Assembly (NCBI GenBank): GCA_965601475.1
Contig: OZ271832.1
Location: forward strand, 558,001 to 622,000
Length of the DNA: 64,000 bases
Source of the DNA: JAWPMT01 sp965601475
Lineage (GTDB): Bacteria; Bacteroidota; Bacteroidia; Cytophagales; Cyclobacteriaceae
Reading direction: 5' to 3'
The notes beneath the pieces are model-generated. The model ran no database searches, was not told the origin of the DNA, and saw nothing but the letters and a program-made list of their open reading frames with translations. Both the position numbers and the translations under genes were made by a program. This document shows positions 42,601-50,312 of the stretch, one piece after another; positions within the stretch are counted from its first letter, which is position 1, and each line of letters starts with the position of its first letter.

Positions 42601-43518
42601 ATGGAACAAATCATTCACATCAGCAGCATAGCCGACGTCTACCGCTACTTCCATGCCGCAACTCCGTCACATCCACTGATTACCATCATCCGCAAATGGC
42701 CCAAAACAGAACTCGATCTGGCCCAGGTAAGATTTACAAGTGATTTGTACTATATGGCCCTGAAAAGAGAGATCAGGGGAAGTTTCCAGTATGGAAGAAG
42801 TTCGTACGACTTCCAGGAAGGCACCATGTTGTTTATTGGGCCTGGCCAGGTTGCCAATTTCTCCCATGCAGCCCAATATGCTGATACCGTAACCCCCTCC
42901 GATGGTTGGACCATACTTTTCCATCCCGATCTGATCAGAAAATCGGAATTGGGAAGGACCATTGACCAATTTGCATTTTTCGGCTACGATACCAATGAGG
43001 CCCTTCACCTGTCCGAAAAAGAACGACAGTTTCTTCATACGTTGGTAGATACCATCGAGCAGGAGATCCACCAAAATATGGACCGTCACTCACAGGAATT
43101 GATTGTTCAAAACCTGGAAACAATCCTCAAATACTGTAGCCGCTATTATGACCGTCAGTTCTACACGCGAACGAGCCTCAACAAAGATCTGATTTCACAA
43201 TTTGAAATCTTCCTGAAATCCTACTTCACGTCCGATCAGATTCGGGTGCGGGGAGTACCCACCATTGACCAATGTGGGGAAGCACTCAACATGTCAGGCC
43301 CCTACCTAAGCGACCTGCTACGAAGTGAAACAGGCAGGAGCGCCAAAGATCATATCCATGGATACCTCATTGATCGAGCTAAAACTATACTACTCAACTC
43401 CAACGACTCAGTCAGCCAGATCGCATTCGCCTTTGGCTTCGAATACCCACAAAACTTCAGCAAACTCTTCAAATCAAAAACTGGCTTAAGTCCCAGCGAG
43501 TACCGCAACCTGAATTGA
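42601..43518 (+). CDS. AraC family transcriptional regulator
   Basis: 305 residues with a cupin-like N-terminal sensory part (GRSSYDFQEGTMLFIGPGQV) and a C-terminal AraC helix-turn-helix: CGEALNMSGPYLSDLLRSET and SQIAFAFGFEYPQNFSKLFK, ending GLSPSEYRN. It is followed by a hairpin terminator and then an SDR gene on the same strand 96 bases later. AraC/SDR pairs of this kind are widespread in Bacteroidota, where the SDR gene is normally the target. Confidence 0.85.
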   Translation: MEQIIHISSIADVYRYFHAATPSHPLITIIRKWPKTELDLAQVRFTSDLYYMALKREIRGSFQYGRSSYDFQEGTMLFIGPGQVANFSHAAQYADTVTPSDGWTILFHPDLIRKSELGRTIDQFAFFGYDTNEALHLSEKERQFLHTLVDTIEQEIHQNMDRHSQELIVQNLETILKYCSRYYDRQFYTRTSLNKDLISQFEIFLKSYFTSDQIRVRGVPTIDQCGEALNMSGPYLSDLLRSETGRSAKDHIHGYLIDRAKTILLNSNDSVSQIAFAFGFEYPQNFSKLFKSKTGLSPSEYRNLN

Positions 43519-43543
43519 TGTCCGTCCTGCGAAAGTCATATGA

Positions 43544-43562
43544 CTATCCGTGAAACGGATAG
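43544..43562 (+). terminator. Hairpin terminator after the AraC gene
   Basis: CTATCCGT (43544-43551) pairs perfectly with ACGGATAG (43555-43562) around GAA, followed by GCTTTCTTC. It lies 26 bases after the stop of the AraC gene and before the SDR gene, so read-through or a separate SDR promoter is needed. Confidence 0.6.
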
Positions 43563-43614
43563 GCTTTCTTCATGGCTGATATCGTTCTTTGATGTATAGT
43601 AAACTTGAAGAACC

Positions 43615-44526
43615 ATGAAACAGACGGCATACAGTATCATTGAAAACAAAGACCTAAACGGAAAAGTCTTTCTCATTACCGGTGGCTACGCCGGACTTGG
43701 TGCAATCAACACCCGAGCGCTATTGATGGCCAATGCCACAGTGATCGTCGCAGGTCGTAGTACAAAAACACAAGCCGACTTTGTTCAAAGCCTGCTGGAT
43801 GATCCATCGCTGGATTTCGATAAGAAACAAATAGACGCTTCACATACCCTAGACCTGGGCGACCTGGCGTCTGTCAGAGATTTTGCCTTGCACATGAGAA
43901 AAACTTACCCCCGGATCGATTGCCTCATTTGCAATGCAGGTGTCATGTTTACCCCTCCAGGCAAAACAAAGGATGGTTTCGAAACGCAGATGGGCATCAA
44001 TGTGATAGGGCACTTCTTGTTGGCAAAAATGTTGGTGGATATCACCAAGAGACAGGTATGGTTGTCATCCAAAGCCCACATCAGATTTGGAGCTCCTCGC
44101 ATTGATTTTGATCGCATTACAGAGGTGGACGAAAGCACTTACATGTCGCGAAAGCGGTATCAACAAGCTAAGCTGGGCGACATTTTGCTTGCCAAGGAGT
44201 TTGCCAAACGATATCCGCATCTCAAAGCCGTTTCCGTACACCCCGGGGGTGTCAAGACCAATTTGGGTCGACATATGACACTGGCGCAAAAGCTGGTATT
44301 TATCCTGAAACATCCCTTAAGGGTCCTGTCGATGGTGGAAGCTGAAGAAGGGGCCTCAACACAGGTCATGGTGGCGGTGATCCCTGACGATGGACTGGAA
44401 AATGGCGCATATTATGCCGACTGCAAGGTGACTGGCGAAGCTGAAAGTGCAAAGAATATGGAGGACGCGAAGGGGCTTTTTAACTACTGCGATGAAGCCA
44501 CAAAAGATTTCCAATCCCAGGCATAG
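43615..44526 (+). CDS. SDR family oxidoreductase
   Basis: 303-residue NAD(P)-dependent short-chain dehydrogenase. The dinucleotide-binding motif is TGGYAGLG (22-29), NAG follows in ICNAGVMFTP, the catalytic serine is in VWLSSKAH, and the Tyr-x-x-x-Lys pair is in RKRYQQAKLGDILL. The length and the VHPGGVKTNLGRHM segment fit the retinol-dehydrogenase-like subgroup. The AraC gene upstream is its likely regulator. A DUF3995 membrane gene starts 99 bases after it. Confidence 0.85.
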   Translation: MKQTAYSIIENKDLNGKVFLITGGYAGLGAINTRALLMANATVIVAGRSTKTQADFVQSLLDDPSLDFDKKQIDASHTLDLGDLASVRDFALHMRKTYPRIDCLICNAGVMFTPPGKTKDGFETQMGINVIGHFLLAKMLVDITKRQVWLSSKAHIRFGAPRIDFDRITEVDESTYMSRKRYQQAKLGDILLAKEFAKRYPHLKAVSVHPGGVKTNLGRHMTLAQKLVFILKHPLRVLSMVEAEEGASTQVMVAVIPDDGLENGAYYADCKVTGEAESAKNMEDAKGLFNYCDEATKDFQSQA

Positions 44527-44625
44527 CCAGTTCGAGAACCTTGTCACCTCGTGAATAGTTAACTCTCCTGGTATGCATAAGAAATGGAATCAAATCCATG
44601 CTTAGGCATGTGTCACCGCAGACCA

Positions 44626-45045
44626 ATGATAATATCACTCCTATTATCCGCAATTCTATTGGCCCTTGGACTGCTCCATTTCCATTGGGCACTTGGAGGA
44701 AAATTTGGATTTGACTTGGCAGTCCCAACCAGGGAAAACGGACAGCGTGTTCTGAATCCGGGAAAGGTTGATTGCGTCGTTGTAGGAATGGCATTGGTCG
44801 CTTTTGGAGCATTCTATTTGATAAAATCCGGAGTAGTCGATTTGACCCTGATGGCCTGGCCTTTTACTTACGCCGGCTGGGTGATCCCCTCCATTTTCCT
44901 GATTCGTGCAATAGGAGAATTTCGCTATGTTGGATTTTTCAAGCGTGTCAAGACCACCGACTTCGCAAAACAAGATACGCGGCTATTCTCTCCCCTGTGC
45001 TTACTCATCGCTATCATGGGAATCACCGTTCAGGTGATGGGCTGA
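44626..45045 (+). CDS. DUF3995 family membrane protein
   Basis: 139 residues, four membrane helices. Features are LLGLLHFHWALGG-type start (ALGLLHFHWALGGKFGFD), NGQRVLNPGKVDCVVVGMAL and the later WVIPSIFLIRAIGEFRY. These match DUF3995, an uncharacterised inner-membrane family. ATG 44626 is chosen; the frame extends 42 bases upstream without a membrane signal. It may form an operon with the SDR gene. Confidence 0.75.
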   Translation: MIISLLLSAILLALGLLHFHWALGGKFGFDLAVPTRENGQRVLNPGKVDCVVVGMALVAFGAFYLIKSGVVDLTLMAWPFTYAGWVIPSIFLIRAIGEFRYVGFFKRVKTTDFAKQDTRLFSPLCLLIAIMGITVQVMG

Positions 45046-45185
45046 CCACCTCGAAATAAAGCCAGAACTCTACTTCCAAGCCCTCAGCGGTTTTGAGGAT
45101 TCTGAAGGGCCAATTAAAAAAAATTCACCTTCGTTGTGACAATTCTTGAAATTCTGATACTCATGTAATAAAGTGCATAGTTCGA

Positions 45186-45689
45186 ATGGAATTGAAAAAG
45201 CGAGACTTCATTCAGATCATAGACAAAAACAATGGCGTCATCAGAAGCCTCTGCCGGGTCTACTATGTGAGCCATGAAGATCAGAAGGATGCCTTCCAGG
45301 ATATTGTTCTTCAACTCTGGAAATCTTTTGACACCTTCCGGGGAGAATCTCAAATCAGCACCTGGATATATGCCGTAAGTCTCAATACCCTTCTTGCAAA
45401 AAACAGAAAAGACAAAAAAAACGTGATTACGGCGCCCCTGGATACATGCCACAACATAGTATCCAGTGCCTTGGCGGACGATGACCTGGAGCTTCTCTCG
45501 ATCATCCTTCAGTCTTTGAAAGACCTCGACAAGGCCATTTTGGTGCTCCACCTGGAAGGCTATCGCCACAAGGAAATCGCTGATATTTTGAAGGTGTCGG
45601 CTAGCAACGTAAGCACTCGCTTCAACCGGATCAAATCACAATTGAAAACAAAACTCAAAGTAAGACCTTATGCAACTCGACGACCTTAA
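45186..45689 (+). CDS. ECF family sigma factor
   Basis: 167-residue extracytoplasmic-function sigma factor. Region 2 is SHEDQKDAFQDIVLQLWKSF followed by FRGESQISTWIYAVSLNTLL; region 4 is SLKDLDKAILVLHLEGYRHK followed by EIADILKVSASNVSTRFNRI. Without a SnoaL domain, it needs an anti-sigma partner; the 62-residue membrane protein that overlaps its last 20 bases is the obvious candidate. Start ATG 45186. No clear promoter box was found. Confidence 0.85.
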   Translation: MELKKRDFIQIIDKNNGVIRSLCRVYYVSHEDQKDAFQDIVLQLWKSFDTFRGESQISTWIYAVSLNTLLAKNRKDKKNVITAPLDTCHNIVSSALADDDLELLSIILQSLKDLDKAILVLHLEGYRHKEIADILKVSASNVSTRFNRIKSQLKTKLKVRPYATRRP

Positions 45690-45858
45690 ACCAGCATGGA
45701 ATCATCTGAAGCTCAGATACACCATGCAACAAATAGAACCGCAGGAAGTCCTATCGATCATTGAACATGCCACACAAGAACGTGAGACTAAATTCGGCCG
45801 GATTATTTTCAATCTCCTGATGTTCATGGTCATGATCATTTTTTGTCAGGGCGGATGA
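45670..45858 (+). CDS. Mini membrane protein, possible anti-sigma-type partner
   Basis: 62 residues: a hydrophilic helical N-terminus (MQLDDLKPAWNHLKLRYTMQ) and one C-terminal membrane segment (IIFNLLMFMVMIIFCQGG). ATG 45670 lies inside the last codons of the sigma gene (20-base overlap) and the stop overlaps the lgt start (ATGA), so it is translationally coupled on both sides. The LDDLKPAW opening is seen in longer Bacteroidota proteins that follow ECF genes. This one looks short, and may be the whole gene or a truncated form. Confidence 0.65.
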   Translation: MQLDDLKPAWNHLKLRYTMQQIEPQEVLSIIEHATQERETKFGRIIFNLLMFMVMIIFCQGG

Positions 45859-46700
45859 CCTTGCACATCATTTGGGACGTGAGTCCCAGCATCTTCATGG
45901 ATTTCGATTTATTCCGGTGGTATGGTCTCTGCTGGGCACTGGGCATATTCCTGGGATACCGCATCATGCTCAATATTTACAAGGTCGAAGGCTTGCCAGT
46001 AGCAGATCTGGATAAGCTCACTACGTATGCGATGCTGGGAGCTATCATCGGGGCACGACTGGGACACATATTGTTTTATGACCCCGTCTACTATTTGAAT
46101 CACCCCATTGAGATACTTCCCATCAAAACATCTCCACACCTGCAGTTTACAGGTCTCGCCGGACTCGCCAGTCACGGAGGAATATTGGGCGCCTTGCTGG
46201 CCTTAGGTCTGTACAAAAGAAAAACAGGTCATAGCTACCGCTGGATGCTAGACAGACTGATGATCGCCGGGGCTGCTTTAGGAGGGTGCATCAGATTGGG
46301 CAACTTCATGAACTCCGAAATCATCGGAACGCCATCCAACCTTCCGTGGGCCGTTGTCTTCACGAGCGTGGATCAAATCCCGAGGCATCCAGCGCAACTG
46401 TATGAAGCCCTCTTCTATTTCATTGCAAGTATGGCGCTGTACTTCCTATGGAAATCAGAACGGCTACACGGGCGGAATGGGCAGCTATTTGGCATCGGCT
46501 TGATATTGATATTCGCACAACGGTTCCTTGTCGAATTCGTAAAAGAGAACCAGGTTCTTTTCGAACAGCATATGACGCTGAACATGGGCCAAATTCTGAG
46601 TATCCCTCTGATCTTCATTGGCCTCTGGCTTGCCCTTAACAACCAAAACAGACCAAATTCAGATAAGCCAAACTCCAGTGACATGAGCATGAGCCTCTAG
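45855..46700 (+). CDS. lgt: Prolipoprotein diacylglyceryl transferase
   Basis: 281-residue membrane enzyme that transfers the diacylglyceryl group to the Cys of prolipoproteins. The Lgt signature is present: RWYGLCWALG near the N-terminus, GLASHGGILGALLALGLY with His107 (E. coli His103), and GCIRLGNFMNSEIIG with Arg147 (E. coli Arg143), Asn150 and Glu155. Membrane helices alternate as expected. ATG 45855 overlaps the preceding gene by 4 bases, so lgt belongs to the ECF sigma operon. The longer TTG 45843 start is rejected. Many lipoproteins in this window would need this enzyme. Confidence 0.9.
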   Translation: MTLHIIWDVSPSIFMDFDLFRWYGLCWALGIFLGYRIMLNIYKVEGLPVADLDKLTTYAMLGAIIGARLGHILFYDPVYYLNHPIEILPIKTSPHLQFTGLAGLASHGGILGALLALGLYKRKTGHSYRWMLDRLMIAGAALGGCIRLGNFMNSEIIGTPSNLPWAVVFTSVDQIPRHPAQLYEALFYFIASMALYFLWKSERLHGRNGQLFGIGLILIFAQRFLVEFVKENQVLFEQHMTLNMGQILSIPLIFIGLWLALNNQNRPNSDKPNSSDMSMSL

Positions 46701-46717
46701 CCAAACCCACTCGCCAA

Positions 46718-46747
46718 TTGGTCCCCCGGTGGAATGTTACTATTTTG
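46718..46747 (+). promoter_or_regulatory. Candidate promoter of the gene at 46760
   Basis: TTG (46718-46720), 20 bases, then TATTTTG (46741-46747), ending 12 bases before ATG 46760. This is the best-spaced example of the TATTTTG variant in the window. Confidence 0.5.
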
Positions 46748-46759
46748 GGTACTTAACCA

Positions 46760-47218
46760 ATGCAGGCAGACATCTCCACACGTACCACCATCACCAACGG
46801 CGTCCGGCCCCTTCGATATCTCTTCGGGACTATTGGGCTTTTCTTATTTGCTTCGTTTTTAGGGACATACAGCGAAATCACGCTCATACTGCTGCTGGCC
46901 TGCATTCTATTGACGTTCTTGTTCTATCGATCCCGAAAAATTCAATTTGACGAAAGCAACCTCTATCGCGTCTATCCAAATAAGGAGAAAACGGTGTCCT
47001 TCTCGGACATAACAAGTATCAAGAGAAGTAACATCAAAGTGAACGGCACTCGACTATGGAAGGTCACTTACCGAGACAAAGACCAACTGGAGCAAAAAAT
47101 GCTTTTCAAGGAAGGGACATTCCAGCATGGCAGCACCAATGAGCTGATTGAGGCTGTCAAAGACGTAAATCCTTCTGTAGTCATTTGGGGACACCCGCAC
47201 TTCAATCAGCCGGAGTGA
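46760..47218 (+). CDS. Membrane protein with PH-like cytoplasmic domain
   Basis: 152 residues. Two hydrophobic segments at about residues 18-55 (YLFGTIGLFLFASFLGTYSE, ITLILLLACILLTFLFYRSR) are followed by a soluble part IQFDESNLYRVYPNKEKTVS, SFSDITSIKRSNIKVNGTRL, which has the strand pattern of PH-like/bPH domains. Function unknown. It has its own promoter and starts 60 bases after lgt. Confidence 0.5.
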   Translation: MQADISTRTTITNGVRPLRYLFGTIGLFLFASFLGTYSEITLILLLACILLTFLFYRSRKIQFDESNLYRVYPNKEKTVSFSDITSIKRSNIKVNGTRLWKVTYRDKDQLEQKMLFKEGTFQHGSTNELIEAVKDVNPSVVIWGHPHFNQPE

Positions 47219-47297
47219 TGATATGCATTAGGACGACATCGGGCTTCTATAAGGAGCATTTGGGCCAGCTTCTGTTCATTTATTTCAATCAAAGCCT

Positions 47298-47699
47298 ATG
47301 AAGGGGGAAAAGAATTTGACTGCCCTGGTAAAAAATATGAAGCCGCAATTGAACAGCGGCAGATATGTGTTCTTAAACACCCCCTCCCATCAGGATTTTG
47401 GCAATGACAGCATCCTATTCCAGTTCAAAGAAGAGGAAGGCATTACGGTAGTCATGACCCAGGAAGCAGCCGACGCCCTGGGCTACAGCTACGATTTTGT
47501 GGCCTCCTGGATAACCCTTCGGGTACATTCCTCCCTCGAAGCTGTAGGGCTCACAGCACTTTTCTCCAAAGCGCTGGCAGAAAACGACATCAGCTGTAAC
47601 GTAGTCGCAGGCTACTACCACGACCACATCTTTGTAGACCAAAAGGACGCAGAAAAGTCGATGGTGGCACTACAGGAGCTTTCTGCTAGCTACCAATAG
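47298..47699 (+). CDS. ACT-domain protein
   Basis: 133 residues, cytoplasmic. Features are LNSGRYVFLNTPSHQDFGND, ITVVMTQEAADALGYSYDFV and ASWITLRVHSSLEAVGLTAL, ending ISCNVVAGYYHDHIFVDQKD. The order of the two ACT-like units and the final H-D-H-I-F-V are typical of a small stand-alone ACT protein (ACT_7 group). These bind amino acids as regulators. Its target is unknown. It is a single gene. Confidence 0.7.
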   Translation: MKGEKNLTALVKNMKPQLNSGRYVFLNTPSHQDFGNDSILFQFKEEEGITVVMTQEAADALGYSYDFVASWITLRVHSSLEAVGLTALFSKALAENDISCNVVAGYYHDHIFVDQKDAEKSMVALQELSASYQ

Positions 47700-47782
47700 C
47701 CGTCACAAACACATAAATTGATGGATGGAACATGCTGTTAGGACCTCAAAAGATCCGCCAACCGACGACGGTCCGAAAGAGT

Positions 47783-48163
47783 CTATCCAAGACTACAATC
47801 AATGATCTTGCAAGTGGGATTTTGCCGTTTGGGGAAATTGAAGACATTCTTCTTTTCACCGGGAATCAACGAAAAGCGGGCCGTTTCCTTTCTCCATTCC
47901 CCTTTGTAATACCACCTTTTTTCGATCGTCACCGTGACGCTTTGTTCACTTCCATTGCGCACATAGAACCACGCATACTTGACATTGCCTTCTTCTGTAA
48001 CCTGGATTTGGTTGTTACATTGGGATGCATGAAAGATCACACCGGACCGCCCGAAAACCCTGGAAATCTCCATGGTGGAAGGCCACGCAATTGCGCAAAT
48101 CATGATAATCATACCTATTGTATGCTGTACCATTGCGGAGTAAATAGGATGAATAAGGTACAC
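47783..48163 (-). CDS. Small secreted protein of unknown function
   Basis: 126 residues on the - strand. A hydrophobic N-terminal segment (IGMIIMICAIAWPSTMEISR region, about residues 14-35) looks like a signal peptide or anchor. The rest is beta-rich: NVKYAWFYVRNGSEQSVTVT, KRWYYKGEWRKETARFSLIP, with a C-terminal CKIIDCSLG. A 170-codon + frame overlaps it, but its composition (runs of Pro, Leu, His and Arg) is shadow-like. No family recognised. Confidence 0.5.
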   Translation of the reverse strand: MYLIHPIYSAMVQHTIGMIIMICAIAWPSTMEISRVFGRSGVIFHASQCNNQIQVTEEGNVKYAWFYVRNGSEQSVTVTIEKRWYYKGEWRKETARFSLIPGEKKNVFNFPKRQNPTCKIIDCSLG

Positions 48164-48243
48164 AACAATTCCATCATCTCCAATGCAAACATTGACCTGA
48201 TCGGAACCTGCAAGCTGTCCGGCAACGGCCTACCTTTGACCTG

Positions 48244-49155
48244 ATGACAAAGCAGCAATTACAAATTGACTACCAAGTCAGTGTCAACCGTGTTTTCCAG
48301 CATATCGAGGAGAATCTGGCTTCCGAGCTATCCCTGAAAGCGCTTTCGCAAGTTGCTTTTTTCTCGCCCTTTCATTTTCATCGGATATTCAAAATCATGA
48401 CCGGGGAAACCCTCAACGAGTATGTGACCAGACGGCGGATCGAACGATCAGCCCTGGATTTGCTCCACAAGCAATCTGGCGTGACAGCCATCGCACTGCG
48501 CTATGGCTTCAACAGCAATTCTGCATTCACCCGAGCGTTCAAGCAATTCTACGGGGTAAGCCCAACGGCCTTTAGACAACAGAACCCACATCGATTTAGC
48601 AAGATTCGTCAACTCGAAAGCAAGAATAGTAAAGCCTACCCTGACACTGAAAAATACATTTGTGCTATTGATAACCTTAAAAATTGGATTGGAATGAACG
48701 CACAAATCGAAATCAGGGAATTGCCGAAAATGGACCTTGCTTATGTCACTGCAATAGGACCACATAACATTGAAGAGGCTTACGGCAAAATCGTACGATG
48801 GGCCACACCTCGGGGGCTTTTGAATGGGGCCACCAAAATGGTGACAATCTACCACGACAGTTTCAAGGTAACTGAGCCCGAAAAGGTACGAATGAGTGCC
48901 TGCATGCTACTGAACAATCCCGTAGCAACTGATGGAGAGATAGGCCTCAGATCCATCGAAGCCACCAAATGTATTGTAGGTAGCTTTGAAATAAAACCTC
49001 ATGAGTTTGAAAAGTCCTGGACGGGCCTGTTCGTTTGGATGAATGAGCATGGATACAGGAAAGCAGAAACCAATCCTTTCGAAATCCACCACAACAATTT
49101 CCACGAACATCCTGAAAACAAGGCCATTGTCGACCTTTGCATTCCCGTATGTTAG
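48244..49155 (+). CDS. AraC regulator with GyrI-like effector domain
   Basis: 303 residues. Unusually for AraC proteins, the helix-turn-helix is at the N-terminus: LSLKALSQVAFFSPFHFHRI and VTAIALRYGFNSNSAFTRAF, with GVSPTAFRQQ. The C-terminal part is a GyrI-like small-molecule binding domain (IEIRELPKMDLAYVTAIGPH, EVRMSACMLLNN-like KVRMSACMLLNNPVATDGE, FEIHHNNFHEHPENK). Such proteins (Rob/SoxS-like plus GyrI) sense drugs or toxic compounds. It lies just after a hypothetical - gene, with 80 bases between the two starts. Confidence 0.85.
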   Translation: MTKQQLQIDYQVSVNRVFQHIEENLASELSLKALSQVAFFSPFHFHRIFKIMTGETLNEYVTRRRIERSALDLLHKQSGVTAIALRYGFNSNSAFTRAFKQFYGVSPTAFRQQNPHRFSKIRQLESKNSKAYPDTEKYICAIDNLKNWIGMNAQIEIRELPKMDLAYVTAIGPHNIEEAYGKIVRWATPRGLLNGATKMVTIYHDSFKVTEPEKVRMSACMLLNNPVATDGEIGLRSIEATKCIVGSFEIKPHEFEKSWTGLFVWMNEHGYRKAETNPFEIHHNNFHEHPENKAIVDLCIPVC

Positions 49156-49192
49156 GCTGTTTTAACCGTCCATAAAACCTGCGAACAGAAGC

Positions 49193-49223
49193 TTGATACT
49201 GCCAATGAAAGCCGATACTTTAG
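49193..49223 (+). promoter_or_regulatory. Candidate promoter of the DUF4440 gene
   Basis: TTG (49193-49195), 20 bases, then TACTTTAG (49216-49223), close to TAnnTTTG. It ends 21 bases before ATG 49245. Confidence 0.4.
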
Positions 49224-49244
49224 AGGAAACATGGACGGTGAGAT

Positions 49245-49694
49245 ATGACTAAAATTCATCCAACATTACTTTTTGGCACATTATTGCTAGCACTGGTTGC
49301 CTGTGTACAAGATACGGCGGCGGACCTGGAAAAATGGAAGGGCGAAGTAGTGGCCACGGAAAAGGCCTTCAACGATATGGCACAGGAAAAGGGCCTGATG
49401 GAGGCTTTTGCTTTTTTTGCTGCCGACAGTGGCGTGATCCGACGCGGTCGAAATATCATCAAGGGAAAGTCAGCCATAGGGGCCTTCTATGAGAAGAGTG
49501 CCCGACCCGACGAAACCCTCACCTGGCGCCCGACATTTGTAGATGTAAGCGAATCCGGTGATCTGGCCTACACCTACGGAGATTATGAATTCATCTATTT
49601 TGATACCTTGGGCAACGAACAAATCAACAAGGGTATTTTCCACACCGTATGGAAGCGACAGACCGATGGGACCTGGAGATTCGTCTGGGATTGA
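49245..49694 (+). CDS. DUF4440/NTF2-like lipoprotein
   Basis: 149 residues. A lipobox (LLALVAC, Cys20) anchors the protein. The body is an NTF2-like cone: EVVATEKAFNDMAQEKGLME, FAFFAADSGVIRRGRNIIKG, WRPTFVDVSESGDLAYTYGD, GIFHTVWKRQTDGTWRFVWD. This is the DUF4440 form, common as secreted proteins in Bacteroidota. It probably binds a small ligand. The GGCT-like gene follows with 44 bases between. Confidence 0.75.
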   Translation: MTKIHPTLLFGTLLLALVACVQDTAADLEKWKGEVVATEKAFNDMAQEKGLMEAFAFFAADSGVIRRGRNIIKGKSAIGAFYEKSARPDETLTWRPTFVDVSESGDLAYTYGDYEFIYFDTLGNEQINKGIFHTVWKRQTDGTWRFVWD

Positions 49695-49738
49695 GAAAGG
49701 AACTCACCCAACCCATGTGAGCTATCTGTAAAGTGGCA

Positions 49739-50269
49739 ATGGGTAAGGACTATTACGTATTCTCCTATGGTTCCAATATGCTCTTTCAACGCATATTTGA
49801 AAGGGTAAATACAGTCGAGGTAGTGGGCACCTACGTCCTCCAGGGGTACCGATTGCGTTTCAACAAAAAGAGCATAGACGGATCTACAAAAGCCAATATT
49901 CAGGCAACTGATGACGCTGGTGACGCCGTTTGCGGAGTACTCCATCGGCTATCACTAAGCCAAAAACCCATTCTTGACCAATATGAAGCTCTGGGGCAAG
50001 GCTACGATCTACAGCATTTCCTGATGACTACGAGTGGCGGTGGACAACTTCGGATTCACTACTACGTTGCTACGGAGCCTCAGTACCTGACCGTGGGCCA
50101 ACCTTACCGTTGGTACCTGAACTTCGTCATTGCCGGAGCTATGGAAAACGGTTTCCCAAATCCCTATATCAACGAGCTCAAGGCGATCACTCCAATGACC
50201 GACAAGAATCAGATACGTAAACATCAGAACGATGCGGTTCTGCAGAGATCTAAAGTACCTTGGCCGTAG
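49739..50269 (+). CDS. Gamma-glutamylcyclotransferase family protein
   Basis: 176 residues with the GGCT fold. The substrate-binding Y-G-S-N is at 10-13 (FSYGSNMLFQRIF) and the catalytic Glu is Glu83 in LDQYEALGQGYD. Family members convert gamma-glutamyl amino acids or amines to 5-oxoproline. ATG 49739 is preferred to GTG 49733. It converges with the SMP-30-like gene, and a hairpin in the 43-base gap probably terminates both. Confidence 0.75.
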   Translation: MGKDYYVFSYGSNMLFQRIFERVNTVEVVGTYVLQGYRLRFNKKSIDGSTKANIQATDDAGDAVCGVLHRLSLSQKPILDQYEALGQGYDLQHFLMTTSGGGQLRIHYYVATEPQYLTVGQPYRWYLNFVIAGAMENGFPNPYINELKAITPMTDKNQIRKHQNDAVLQRSKVPWP

Positions 50270-50276
50270 CAAAACG

Positions 50277-50301
50277 AAGGTCGCCAGCTGGCGGCGACCT
50301 T
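50277..50301. terminator. Hairpin between convergent genes
   Basis: AAGGTCGCC (50277-50285) pairs perfectly with GGCGACCTT (50293-50301) around a 7-base loop. It sits between the GGCT stop (50269) and the SMP-30-like stop (50313). On the - strand a short T-run follows (CGTTTTGC); on the + strand none does. Confidence 0.65.
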
Positions 50302-50312
50302 ACACAACGTGA

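Noticed and set aside
47732..48244. 170-codon + frame opposite the small secreted gene
   Set aside because: High His/Pro/Arg content and no domain; the - strand frame has a signal-like N-terminus and protein-like composition.
1..50269. Integron-like array: many single small genes on one strand
   Set aside because: No repeated recombination sites of the attC type (GTTRRRY/RYYYAAC cores at about one-gene spacing) and no integrase were seen; gene sizes and promoters vary, and several genes are in the other orientation.
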